Positions 10,826 through 18,691 of a stretch of 25,311 nt of DNA are shown piece by piece (the first letter of the stretch is position 1; every line of letters starts with the position of its first letter). Made by a program: the position numbers and the translations under genes. Location: contig JAKSVR010000009.1 in assembly GCA_024427105.1 (NCBI GenBank), positions 1 to 25,311 on the forward strand, in the 5' to 3' direction. Source of the DNA: Mycoplasmoidaceae bacterium (GTDB lineage: Bacteria > Bacillota_I > Bacilli_A > Mycoplasmatales > Mycoplasmoidaceae). Below the pieces are notes generated by a model. The model made no database searches. It was not told the origin of the DNA and was given only the letters and a program-made list of their open reading frames with translations.

Positions 10826-12031
10826 TTACTTGATAGTAATTCGACCAATATCACCAATGTCTAATTGAGCATTAGTTACAATTCTATATTTGTACATTGG
10901 CTTATTAACTTTTTCAACTGGAACATTACCTTTAATTTCAAATAAGCCTGAAATTTTAATTCCAGTGATTAAATCATGATTTTTACCAAAAACTTCGAAT
11001 GTATCATTAGTTGTGAAAAAGTTTTTGCTAGTGATGATATAACCATTTTCAACTTTTTCTTCAACAATGAATGCAAAGTTTTGTGCTATTTTCTTTTGTT
11101 CATCACGGTATAACATTTGTTTTTGACTTGGTTGACCATTAAATCAAGCAATTGATGTTTCTCGATTTGCAGCCTTATCCAAATCTGCTTCATACATTTT
11201 TATTCTTTGTTCAGAAAGATTATTATCATAATAATCTTTTAATGCATGCGAATAGTTATTACAAATAGTTGCATTGTAGTGCAAAGACTTCATTCGTCCT
11301 TCTACTTTAAAACTAGCAATACCAGCTTCAATTAATGACTTTAGATTTGCAACATGACAGATGTCTTTTGTTGACATCGTAAATTTATTTGACACCAATT
11401 GGTTATTTTGATCACGTAATTCTCAATTCCAACGACAACTTTGTGCACAACCACCAACATTAGCATCACGCAATGAAAAGTTATTTGACATCATACAATG
11501 GCCAGAATAGCCAACACATAAGGCCCCATGAATGAAATCTTCAACGTCCATTACATCCTTTACTGCTTTAGGCATTGCTGATAAATCCTTAGAATCTACT
11601 TCACGAGCTGTGACAATTCTTGTAGCGCCGACAGCATTATGTCATCATAATGCAGCTTTGGAATTACATACTGATTGTTGTGTTGAAATATGAATTTGTA
11701 CTTCAGGATAAGAAGTATGAATTGTTTTCATAATATATGGATCAGCACAAATAAAACCATCAGGTTTTAATACCATTAGTTGGTCTAGATATGGTTTAAA
11801 GTCACGAACCATTCCATTATGACAAAGAATATTTGTGACTAAATATACTTTTGCATTATGTTCATGAGCATAATCAATAGCTAATTTGATTTCATTAATA
11901 TCAAAATTATTTGCTCGAGCACGCAATGAGTATTTCTTGCCACCAAGATAAATTGCATTAGCATTGAAGTTAATTGCAATTTTTGCTTTTTCTAAATCAC
12001 CAGCAGGGGCTAATAATTCAACTTTATTCAT
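10826..12031 (-). CDS. trhP2: U32-family tRNA uridine-34 hydroxylase subunit (YrrO/TrhP2-like)
   Basis: This is a U32 ('collagenase-like peptidase') family protein of 401 aa. The N-terminus VELLAPAGDLEKAK and the U32 signature EDFIHGALCVGYSGHC at about 164-179 are clear, followed by GGCAQSC. Cys172, Cys179, Cys195 and Cys199 match the cluster-binding cysteines known in the family. Most bacterial U32 proteins of this type are RNA-modification factors, not proteases: in B. subtilis YrrN and YrrO hydroxylate U34 of certain tRNAs to ho5U. The neighbours here are the same as in B. subtilis (ruvX, trmR, yrrN), so I assign that role. It overlaps the previous gene by eight bases and has GAGAGGG as its SD. 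Two adjacent TGA codons (Trp129, Trp130) and others are read through. The family is certain, the specific role strongly suggested by context. Confidence 0.85.
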
Positions 12032-12938
12032 TATTGCCCTCTCTTTCTAGATGCAGCAAACCTTTAGTTGGATCTAAGAAACCACAAGCTGATACTTTAT
12101 TAATCTTATTAATAGAATTAATAAAATCTTGTTTTTTATCAGTAAATGTTTTATCTTTGATAGCAGCTAATGCTTGAACATAAATGTTTATTGTTTCATC
12201 AACTCAATTTTGATCATGCAAATAACTAAAGATGTTGATACTGTCAATACCTGCTTCAACTAGTTTGTCAAGATATTCCATAATTGAAATGTTATATCCA
12301 GTAAACATATGACTTCCAGTATCATCTTCGATGATAATGTTTGGTAATTGCCTTGTTTCTTCTTTTAGATAAAACATTTGATTAGTTAAATCTTTTTGTA
12401 TGTTAAACTGATTTTTGAAGTTTGTTAATAATGCTCATTTAGAATGCATCATTAAGCCATAGCCTTCAGCTTGCATTTGCAATTTAACATTAGATTTGAA
12501 TTTACAAAATTCTAAAATTTCAGGTAAGAATAATTCACGTGGTAAAACAACTTCATTTAATCCATGCTCTTTGTAAAAAGGCAATTGACTATAGTTAGTT
12601 ATTAAAGTTTCTGAGTTGTAAATAAATTCAGGTTGGTATGTGATTTCATCACATATTTGTTTAACAGCAAAATCAGTAAAGATAATGTTACGAACATTTA
12701 TTTCCTTTAATTGCTTTAATACATTTGTTAGTTCATTTAATTGATCATCAACATATAAATTATTTAAACTTACTGCTAGTTTTGGACTGTTAATTTGTCC
12801 AATTTGTTCAAGAGTTAGTAAACAAGTATTTCGAGTTGATAATTTGCCGCCAATACCAACAATAACATAGTCAACATTTTTGTTGACTATTATTTTTTTA
12901 GCATGTTCAAATCCAACTGGATTAACCCACAGTTTCAT
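12024..12938 (-). CDS. trhP1: U32-family partner protein (YrrN/TrhP1-like)
   Basis: This is a shorter U32-like protein of 304 aa; B. subtilis YrrN is about the same length. It starts MKLWVNPVGFEHAKKI in place of the ELLAPAG of full U32 proteins. It keeps the barrel pattern (VDYVIVGIGG, LKEINVRNIIFTDFAV, LNEVVLPRELFLPE, EAGIDSINIFSY) but lacks the four-cysteine signature, as expected for the YrrN partner. The start is preceded by TTAAGGAAAAAAG. The stop lies inside the first codons of the next gene and the start lies 17 bases inside trmR, so all three are tightly coupled. One TGA is Trp near 12433, another near 12210. In B. subtilis the YrrN-YrrO pair is needed for oxygen-independent ho5U34 formation; I infer the same here from order and length. 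Confidence 0.75.
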
Positions 12939-13491
12939 CTTTTTTCCTTAAGATTGCAAAACCATCATCAATATCATGGATTTCAACATGTCATGAACCG
13001 GTAAGGTTTTGTAAATATAGTTTAAAAGCTTCAACCTTTGTTTTTAATTTAAGTCGATTTTTTGTCATTTCTTTATCAGTGTTTTGAAATAAGTTAATGT
13101 TATCAATAAAGATAAAACCATTAGGTTTTAAATGTGGGGAATATTTAATAAAAAGTTGGTCTTGATTTGCTTTTGGCCCATCAAAAATAATACAATCAAA
13201 GTCTTGATGTGGTTCGTAATCAAAAGCAGAAATATTTACTGGAAAGATTTTTGTTTCACCTTTGAAATATTCTTGAGCAACACCAAAACGGTCGGTATCA
13301 TTTTCTAATGTAATAATTTTGGTAATGCTTGGGTGACGAGCTAAATATTTTGATGAATAACCATAAGCTGTTCCAATTTCTAAAACTTGGGCAGTTTGAT
13401 AATTATCAAAAATGTGATAAAGATAGTCAATTGTCTTATCACGCATGATTGGAATATTGTGTTCAAGATTAAATTGTTTAAACTTTTCCAT
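12922..13491 (-). CDS. trmR: tRNA 5-hydroxyuridine methyltransferase (TrmR/YrrM-like)
   Basis: This is a SAM-dependent O-methyltransferase of the catechol-OMT-like family (189 aa, somewhat shorter than B. subtilis YrrM). The SAM-binding motif is VLEIGTAYGYSS at about 36-47, with the acidic LEND at the end of strand 2, then IIFDGPKANQ (Asp104) and FIFIDNINL (Asp130, Asn131), the metal and substrate residues of the family. TrmR methylates 5-hydroxyuridine at tRNA position 34 to 5-methoxyuridine. The position between ruvX and the two U32 genes supports this reading over a small-molecule methyltransferase. The gene overlaps ruvX by 14 bases and the next gene by 17, and has no SD, so it probably relies on coupling. 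A TGA at 12991 is Trp and extends the protein past the apparent end. Confidence 0.85.
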
Positions 13492-13903
13492 GTTGTAACC
13501 ACGAATCTAAAATAACAACTGCAGACATTTTGTCTTTTATCTTTTTAATTTTACTTGCTTTTAAACCGATTTCTTTAAGCATTCCAGTTGCTTCAATAGT
13601 TGTATAGCGTTCATCTTCTAATATAACACGAACTGAAAGATGTTCATGGATTAGATCTCTTAATCGATCAACGATTAAGCAAGTTGGGCTTTTATCTCCT
13701 GATGGATATAAAGGATAACCGATGACAATCACATCGATATCATTGTTGTATTGATTAAATAATTGTTTTATTTTATTTAGACAAGCATTTAGATCATTTC
13801 GAGCATATTTAAAATTTTCTAAACCACTAGCAATTATTTTATTGCTATCAGTTATAGCTATACCCATAGTTTTAGTGCCTAAATCTAATCCTAATGCTCT
13901 CAT
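13478..13903 (-). CDS. ruvX: RuvX/YqgF-family RNase H-fold nuclease
   Basis: This 141-aa protein has the RuvX (YqgF, YrrK) fold. The first acidic residue is Asp7 in ALGLDLGTKTMGIAI, the second site is VILEDERYTT at about 94-102, and the third is Asp124 in KDKMSAVVILDSWL. Family members process the 5' end of pre-16S rRNA and were earlier proposed as Holliday-junction resolvases. The start is taken at 13903 because the family begins MRALGLDLG; the longer upstream reading runs through a terminator hairpin. There is no SD. A TATACT box ends eight bases before the ATG, which suggests a leaderless mRNA. It opens the operon with trmR and the U32 genes, as yrrK does in B. subtilis, but mltG, which lies between yrrK and yrrM there, is missing, as expected in a cell without peptidoglycan. 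Confidence 0.92.
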   Translation of the reverse strand: MRALGLDLGTKTMGIAITDSNKIIASGLENFKYARNDLNACLNKIKQLFNQYNNDIDVIVIGYPLYPSGDKSPTCLIVDRLRDLIHEHLSVRVILEDERYTTIEATGMLKEIGLKASKIKKIKDKMSAVVILDSWLQHGKV

Positions 13904-13910
13904 ACATATA

Positions 13911-13916
13911 AGTATA
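13911..13916 (-). promoter_or_regulatory. -10 box of the ruvX-trmR-U32 operon
   Basis: On the minus strand TATACT lies at 13916-13911, eight bases before the ruvX ATG at 13903. It follows directly on the terminator of the upstream gene. A start about seven bases downstream would coincide with the ATG and give a leaderless transcript, a type well known in Mycoplasma. No convincing -35 box is seen. Confidence 0.5.
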
Positions 13917-13920
13917 AATA

Positions 13921-13945
13921 AAAATAAGAGCTTTGCTCTTATTTT
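13921..13945 (-). terminator. Intrinsic terminator after the first membrane-protein unit
   Basis: An 11-bp perfect stem AAAATAAGAGC / GCTCTTATTTT with a 3-base loop is followed on the minus strand by a T-rich tail. The TAA stop codon of the membrane protein (13939-13941) lies inside the upstream arm, so translation would reach into the hairpin. Confidence 0.85.
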
Positions 13946-14841
13946 GCTTTTGTTCATATACAATCGTTGCGGTTAAGTGCAAAATTTTTGTTATTACCTC
14001 AGAAATTTGTATAGATGAATTTGTCATATTCATATCATTGCCATCAGCAATCGCTTGGTTTATTTCCATATTTGTAATGATTGCGTTTGCAGAAATCAAA
14101 TAAAAGAATTATTCCAGCAATTAAAGTTATTAAGCCAACAAAGAAGATGATTGGTGCTCATGGCATACCAATACCAAGGCTTTCAAAGATACCATAGTTT
14201 CCATCACTAGTATAGTCACCTACTGATAAACCAGATGTAAAGAAATTGCAACGAGTTATTGTTTTCGCAATGGCAACATATAAATAGAAACCACCAATTT
14301 GTCCAAAACTAATTACTCCACCTTTTCAACCAAATTTTGGTGTATTTAACAATACACCTATAGCCATCAATAAGTTAATTAAATGTCCCATGAAATATAA
14401 ATCATTTTGCCCTTTATTTCCTAAGAAAATAAATTGTCATGTTCTTTCAGTTCATGTTGAGAAAAATGGAGTGTCAAGAAATAAAACAAAAACACTACCA
14501 ATAATAGCTAATGGTGCAAAACCTCTTGCAGATTTACGACTAGGATCAGCAATTAGGCATATTGGTAAAGCAAAGTTCATAAATGGGCAAATGTTTAATA
14601 GAAAGATATCACTTATAATTTTTGATTCACCAGATTGTAATCATTTTTCCCCTGGAACAAATACCATATGGGCATATTGATTTCAATGTGGGACTCATGC
14701 TACAGCAATAACATAAATTAAATAGGCAACGCTGATTCCTAGTCAGAATCAGTACATATTAGTTACTTTTTTAATTCATCTGTGAGCAACAATTTCTCCG
14801 GCAACAAGAATTAGCGGAAATAAGATAAATAATGCATTCAT
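13939..14841 (-). CDS. Polytopic membrane protein of unknown function (copy 1)
   Basis: This 300-aa protein needs code 4: about a dozen TGA codons are Trp, so no long uninterrupted frame is seen with the standard code. It starts MNALFILFPLILVAGEIVAHRW and shows roughly seven hydrophobic segments. Conserved with the copy at 21447-22334 are KVTN(M/I)YWFWL, LLN(I/L)CPF, LIADPSRK.AR, FVLF.D.P, GV(L/I)LNTPK.GWKG, and a Trp-rich CWW.WY tail. The general pattern (a short motif rich in Pro, Cys and Leu, then charged loops with conserved His and Asn) is reminiscent of the TMEM164/YwaF-like membrane proteins, but this is a weak impression. The SD is TTAGGAAA and lies inside the end of the upstream gene, two bases before the ATG. 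The pairing with the small anchored protein suggests a joint membrane function. Confidence 0.8.
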
Positions 14842-14843
14842 AA

Positions 14844-15296
14844 CTATTTCCTAACCCTTAAATACACTTTTAGTAACGTATCAGATCAATACACTTTGTT
14901 GGGATTATTCTTGTTAACACAAGTAAATGTACATGCCAAATTAAAGAAATTGCCTTCTCCTTCTCTAATTTTTGACCAATCAATATTTATTGCCATACTT
15001 TGTGTGACATTTTTATTGTCAATTACAAGATCACTAGTAGTTCTTATATTGCTAATGCCTTCATCAGCAAATGTAGTTTTAAAATCTAATTTCAATGTTT
15101 GGTTTGGCTCTAGTTCATTCATTAGAATGAAAGGCAAATCAAAATTCTCACCTACTGTTTTGACTTCTCGATAGTCTGCATATTCAATTTTGATTTTAGC
15201 ACCACGAGTTAAAACAATAGCTGGAGTTATTAAGGCTACAGCTACAGCACCAGATAGGCATGGAATTAGTATTGTTTTTAACTTTCTAGTCGTCAT
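14844..15296 (-). CDS. Small N-terminally anchored extracytoplasmic protein (copy 1)
   Basis: This 150-aa protein starts MTTRKLKTILIPCLSG, followed by one hydrophobic helix to about residue 30 (TPAIVLTR), and then a polar domain that would lie outside the cell. Cys13 is in the sequence IPC, which does not fit a lipobox, so I call it signal-anchored, not a lipoprotein. The rest shows alternating strands (LDFKTTFADEG, SMAINIDWSK, FFNLACTFTC), as in a beta-sandwich; this is an inference. The end WSDTLLKVYLRVRK matches the end of the copy at 22347-22820 (WSDSILNLQL). The start at 15296 is preferred because the hydrophobic segment begins there; there is no SD, but a TATAAT box lies 19 bases upstream. 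It forms a unit with the following membrane protein. Confidence 0.75.
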
Positions 15297-15315
15297 ATGC
15301 AAATTTATATCTAAT

Positions 15316-15331
15316 ATTATAAATGTATAAT
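15316..15331. promoter_or_regulatory. Divergent overlapping promoters (anchored protein / sirtuin)
   Basis: Only 41 bases separate the two divergent ATGs. On the minus strand TATAAT is at 15321-15316, giving a leader of about 12 bases without SD. On the plus strand TG-TATAAT is at 15326-15331, six bases before the sirtuin ATG at 15338, so the sirtuin mRNA is probably leaderless. The two -10 boxes are four bases apart and must compete for polymerase. Confidence 0.55.
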
Positions 15332-15337
15332 TTATAT

Positions 15338-16066
15338 ATGGAAAAAATTGCACAATTACAACAAATTCTTCAAAATGCTAAAAGCATTGTTTTCTTTGGT
15401 GGGGCAGGAGTTAGCACTGAGAGTGGAATACCTGATTTTCGATCAAAGGATGGTTTATACAATCAAAAGTTTGATTATCCACCTGAAGAAATTTTGTCAC
15501 ACCAATTCTTTTTTGACAAAACTAAAGAATTTTACGAATTCTATTTTGCTAAAATGTTAGATTTGAGCATTCAGCCAAATGATGCTCATAAGCAATTAGC
15601 TAAATGGGAAAAATTAGGAAAGCTTAAAGCAATCGTTACTCAAAACATTGATGGATTGCATCAACTTGCTGGAAGCAAGAATGTTTATGAACTACATGGA
15701 ACAGTTCATAAGAATCGTTGTGTTAAGTGCAATAAATTTTACACAGCACAAGACATTATTAAATTTAAAGGCAAAGGTATCCCACGATGCAGTTGTGGCG
15801 GAATAATTAAACCAGAAGTTGTTTTGTACAATGAAGGACTTGATCCAGCAACTATTGATGGTGCTGTCAATGCTATTGCTCATGCTGATGTTTTAATTGT
15901 TGCTGGTACAAGCTTAACTGTTTATCCAGCAGCTGGATTAATTAACTATTTTAATGGAAAACATTTAATTTTAATTAACCGAGATAAAACAGGTGCTGAA
16001 TCACGAGCATCTTTGGTCATCAATGAACCGGTTGGCAAGACATTAGCTCAAATTAATTTAAAGTAG
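15338..16066 (+). CDS. cobB: NAD-dependent protein deacylase (sirtuin, CobB type)
   Basis: This sirtuin (242 aa) removes acetyl or longer acyl groups from protein lysines using NAD. Motifs in order: GGAGVSTESGIPDFRS at 21-36 (NAD-binding), TQNIDGLH at 101-108, catalytic His120 in YELHGTVH, zinc cysteines 128, 131, 151 and 153 (CVKC and CSC), then VAGTSLTVYPAAG and INRDKT near the C-terminus. The start at 15338 fits the family and lies six bases after a TATAAT box; the ATG 15 bases earlier would sit on the promoter. The gene uses TGG for Trp90 and has no in-frame TGA. luxS follows seven bases after the stop. No residue expected for activity is missing. Substrate range (acetyl versus succinyl) cannot be told from what I see. 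Confidence 0.95.
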   Translation: MEKIAQLQQILQNAKSIVFFGGAGVSTESGIPDFRSKDGLYNQKFDYPPEEILSHQFFFDKTKEFYEFYFAKMLDLSIQPNDAHKQLAKWEKLGKLKAIVTQNIDGLHQLAGSKNVYELHGTVHKNRCVKCNKFYTAQDIIKFKGKGIPRCSCGGIIKPEVVLYNEGLDPATIDGAVNAIAHADVLIVAGTSLTVYPAAGLINYFNGKHLILINRDKTGAESRASLVINEPVGKTLAQINLK

Positions 16067-16073
16067 GTAAATT

Positions 16074-16523
16074 ATGTTAATTAAATCATTTAGAATTAAT
16101 CACACTAAATTAAAACCCGGAATTTATTTACACGAGATTAAGCAATTTGGTAATGAATATGTAACAACATATGATTTGCGATTCAAAGCGCCAAATCGTG
16201 GTAGTTATTTATCAAATAGCGCGATGCACTCTCTAGAACATTTAATTGCAACATTTTATTCTGTTGCCTACCCAGATGAAAAAATCTATTTTGGTCCAAT
16301 GGGTTGCCAAACTGGTTTTTATCTAGTTGTTGCTGGAAAGAAAAATTTAGCTTGATTAGAAAAAACTTTGCCAAAATTAAATTCTTATATTAATGAAACA
16401 AAACAAGTTCCAGGTAATAATCCATTAAGCTGTGGCAATTATAAAACATTAAGTATATCAACTGCTCAAGCAACATGAAACACTTGATATAACGATCGAA
16501 AAAAATGAAAGAAACAATATTAA
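16074..16523 (+). CDS. luxS: S-ribosylhomocysteine lyase
   Basis: LuxS cleaves S-ribosylhomocysteine to homocysteine and 4,5-dihydroxy-2,3-pentanedione, the precursor of autoinducer-2, as part of recycling S-adenosylhomocysteine. The protein is 149 aa, close to the normal length. The metal site HSLEH (His52, Glu55, His56) and the third ligand Cys120 in LSCGNY are present, as is the catalytic cysteine in GPMGCQTGFYL (Cys78). Four TGA codons are Trp, including three in the last 15 residues. It is cotranscribed with the sirtuin. The nucleosidase (pfs/mtn) that makes its substrate is not in the window. SAM-dependent methylation by trmR is one local source of the by-product it clears. The identification is firm; whether it signals or only detoxifies is open. 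Confidence 0.95.
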
Positions 16524-16526
16524 AAT

Positions 16527-16552
16527 AAAACTCGAGCAATGCTCGAGTTTTT
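16527..16552. terminator. Bidirectional terminator between luxS and ptsI
   Basis: An 11-bp perfect stem AAAACTCGAGC / GCTCGAGTTTT with loop AAT lies at 16527-16551, with T runs on both strands. It lies between two convergent genes and can end both transcripts. It sits four bases after the luxS stop and touches the ptsI stop. Confidence 0.9.
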
Positions 16553-18201
16553 TATTTGATATAGTCGTCAATATTAATTTTAGTTGTGTCTATTTCACTA
16601 ATTGCCTTACGTGTTTTTAAAACATATGGGGCAGGAATAGACAATTCATCAATATGTAATGCCATTAAGAATGGTAGCACTTTAGGATCACGAGCTAATT
16701 CACCACAAATGCCAACTCGTTTACCATATTTATGTGCTGCTTCAATTGTCATTTTCATTAAGTACATAAGACCTTTATGGTAAGGATTGTAAATTTTAGT
16801 TAAATTTGGATTAACACGGTCACAAGCTAGTGTATATTGTGTTAGATCGTTTGTTCCAATTGAGAAGAAGTCGACATGTTGCGCAAGTTCTTCAGCACAA
16901 ATTGCTGCAGCAGGAACTTCAATCATAATTCCAAGTTTGATATTTTTAGCAAAAGGAATATTCTTTTTGGTTAATTCTTCTTTAACTTCAGCTATACATT
17001 TCTTACAGAAATCAACTTCAGACAAGTTAGTAATCATTGGAACCATGATTGATAGGTTTCCATATACTGAAGCACGATATAAAGCTCTTAATTGTGTTTT
17101 AAACATTTCTGGTTTGTCCAAACAAATACGAATTGAGCGATAACCTAATGCTGGGTTAGCTTCCTTCGGTAAGTCGAAATATGAAACTTTCTTATCTGCA
17201 CCAATATCAAAGGTTCGAATAATAACTTCCTTACCTTTCATTCCTTCTAAAGCTTTTTTATAAGCTTCAAACTGGAAATCTTCAGATGGGAACGTATCTT
17301 GTTTTAAATATAAGAATTCAGAACGGAATAGTCCAATCCCTTCACCACCATTAGCAACAACAGCCGGAACATCTTCAGCTGATGAAATGTTACAGCAGAT
17401 CATTGTTTTAAAACCATCTTTAGTTATCGATGGTTCAGTAATAAGAGCTTTAAGCTTTGTCTGATATAAACCATGAATATGAACTTGTTGTTCATAAGCT
17501 TGAATTTGTTCTTCAGTTGCATCAATTGAAATTTCACCTTTAGTAGCATCTAAAATTGCCACTTTACGGTTTAGTGATTCATCAAGTTTTAGACCTTCAA
17601 CCATACAAATTGATGGCAATTCAGCAGTTCGAGCAAAAATTGAAATGTGAGCTGTTGTATTACCTTTAGTTAGAACTAAACCTTTTAAAAATATTCGATC
17701 AAATTGCATGATCACGCTTGATTCAAGATCTTCACAAACCAAGATTGTTGGTTTAGTTAATTTGTAATTTGCTTCCTTACCAAGTAAAATATCACGGATA
17801 CCTTTTCCAACTTCTAAAACATCAGCAGATCTAGCTTTCATGTATGGGTCATCAAGTTGTGAAAGCATTTGCGCTAATTGCTTAGAAGCAATAGAAACAG
17901 CTTCTTCGGCAATAATATTCTTATCAATTGCTGCTTTAACCGCATCTTCAAAGTCTAAATCAGTTGCCATTATTTTATGTGTGGCAAATAATTTAGCTTT
18001 ATCTTCACCAAGTGTTGCCTTAGTTTGCGTATAAAGAGCATCAAGTTTAGCTATTTCTTTATCACGGGCAGAAACAAAACGAGCAAATTCATCATTAACT
18101 GATGTAAAAACATGTTTTACTTCTTCCTTTGATGGAAGAATAACTTTTATTTCTCCTCGTGCAAAACCATCAAAGATTGTCTTGCCCAAATATTTGTTCA
18201 T
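16552..18201 (-). CDS. ptsI: Phosphoenolpyruvate-protein phosphotransferase (PTS enzyme I)
   Basis: Enzyme I takes phosphate from PEP and passes it to HPr, starting the sugar phosphotransferase cascade. The protein is 549 aa, slightly shorter than the usual 570. His185 in NTTAHISIFAR is the phosphorylated residue (the normal TSHAAI loop is altered to TAHISI but keeps the His). The PEP-binding barrel shows GIGLFRSEFLYL, IIRTFDIGADK, NPALGYRSIR, and the catalytic cysteine in VGICGELARDP (Cys499). The start at 18201 follows the ptsH stop by one base (TAATATG) without its own SD. There are no Trp residues and hence no TGA, so the frame is uninterrupted. All core residues are present, so the enzyme should be active. 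Confidence 0.97.
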   Translation of the reverse strand: MNKYLGKTIFDGFARGEIKVILPSKEEVKHVFTSVNDEFARFVSARDKEIAKLDALYTQTKATLGEDKAKLFATHKIMATDLDFEDAVKAAIDKNIIAEEAVSIASKQLAQMLSQLDDPYMKARSADVLEVGKGIRDILLGKEANYKLTKPTILVCEDLESSVIMQFDRIFLKGLVLTKGNTTAHISIFARTAELPSICMVEGLKLDESLNRKVAILDATKGEISIDATEEQIQAYEQQVHIHGLYQTKLKALITEPSITKDGFKTMICCNISSAEDVPAVVANGGEGIGLFRSEFLYLKQDTFPSEDFQFEAYKKALEGMKGKEVIIRTFDIGADKKVSYFDLPKEANPALGYRSIRICLDKPEMFKTQLRALYRASVYGNLSIMVPMITNLSEVDFCKKCIAEVKEELTKKNIPFAKNIKLGIMIEVPAAAICAEELAQHVDFFSIGTNDLTQYTLACDRVNPNLTKIYNPYHKGLMYLMKMTIEAAHKYGKRVGICGELARDPKVLPFLMALHIDELSIPAPYVLKTRKAISEIDTTKINIDDYIK

Positions 18202-18202
18202 A

Positions 18203-18460
18203 TTACAATTTGCTTTCCAATGTTACTCTTATTGCTTCAGCTGCAGCTTCTTCATCTACACCGCTAACTTCAATTTGCAAAGTATCACCACATTTAGCAC
18301 AAAGTGATAAAATTGTGAAGATTCTTTTAAAATCACCGGTTTTACCGTTGCATTTTGCAATAATTGTTGATTGAAACTTCTTTGCTTCTTGGACAACAAT
18401 ACCTGCTGGACGAGCATGAATTCCAGCTGGATCTTTTATTTTAAATTGAAATTGTTTCAT
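18203..18460 (-). CDS. ptsH: Phosphocarrier protein HPr
   Basis: HPr carries phosphate from enzyme I to the sugar-specific EIIA domains. It is 85 aa, a normal length. His15 in GIHARPAG is the phosphorylated residue. At the position of the regulatory Ser46 of Gram-positive HPr (NLKSIMG in B. subtilis) this protein has DFKRIFT, so residue 46 is Arg. It should therefore not be a substrate of HPr kinase/phosphorylase. The start at 18460 (MKQFQFKI) is chosen over the ATG three codons upstream by alignment of His15; neither has an SD. It is followed by ptsI and transcribed from a TATAAT box at 18514-18509. Two unusual cysteines (LCAKCG) lie in the helix after residue 46. Confidence 0.95.
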   Translation of the reverse strand: MKQFQFKIKDPAGIHARPAGIVVQEAKKFQSTIIAKCNGKTGDFKRIFTILSLCAKCGDTLQIEVSGVDEEAAAEAIRVTLESKL

Positions 18461-18508
18461 ATGTATCATTGAAACTGATATTTAACTTTAATAATCAGGA
18501 TCTTTTCT

Positions 18509-18545
18509 ATTATATATAAATATTACTAAACTATGTTTAGTAATA
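18509..18545 (-). promoter_or_regulatory. ptsHI promoter with 11-bp palindrome over the -35 region
   Basis: On the minus strand TATAAT lies at 18514-18509, giving a leader of about 40 bases to ptsH. Six bases further upstream is a perfect inverted repeat TATTACTAAAC / GTTTAGTAATA with a 3-base spacer (18521-18545), which covers the place of a -35 box. Its position fits an operator for a repressor or an activator of ptsHI. It does not match the CIRCE element. Confidence 0.5.
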
Positions 18546-18604
18546 CATATAGTTGAAAATGAGACATTGGCAACCAAAATATCAATTTATTAATAAACTA
18601 ATAT

Positions 18605-18628
18605 AAAACTAGAGTTTACTCTAGTTTT
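18605..18628. terminator. Orphan terminator-like hairpin between divergent genes
   Basis: A 10-bp perfect stem AAAACTAGAG / CTCTAGTTTT with loop TTTA lies between the divergent ptsH and pepD genes, where neither gene needs a terminator. It might insulate the two promoters, or end a short transcript started at 18546-18604. The T tails are short on both strands. I see no gene in 18546-18604. Confidence 0.55.
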
Positions 18629-18653
18629 CGGTTTTGATTATCAATATATACTT

Positions 18654-18659
18654 TATAAT
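18654..18659 (+). promoter_or_regulatory. -10 box of pepD
   Basis: TATAAT at 18654-18659 lies 33 bases before the pepD ATG and is preceded by TTTTGA (18632-18637) at 16 bp as a possible -35. The leader would be about 25 bases and contains the SD GAGGTAA just before the start. Confidence 0.5.
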
Positions 18660-18691
18660 ATAAATAACTTATAAAAAAATGAGGTAATTTT

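Noticed and set aside
14896..15174. Plus-strand reading frame opposite the first anchored protein
   Set aside because: It is antisense to a gene supported by a paralogue, with no SD or promoter.
14844..15296. Calling the first small anchored protein a lipoprotein because of Cys13
   Set aside because: Proline precedes the cysteine and the hydrophobic stretch follows it instead of preceding it, so it does not fit a lipobox.
18546..18604. Possible small RNA gene between the two hairpins
   Set aside because: No clear promoter or conserved fold is visible, so it is mentioned only as a possibility and not listed as an ncRNA.
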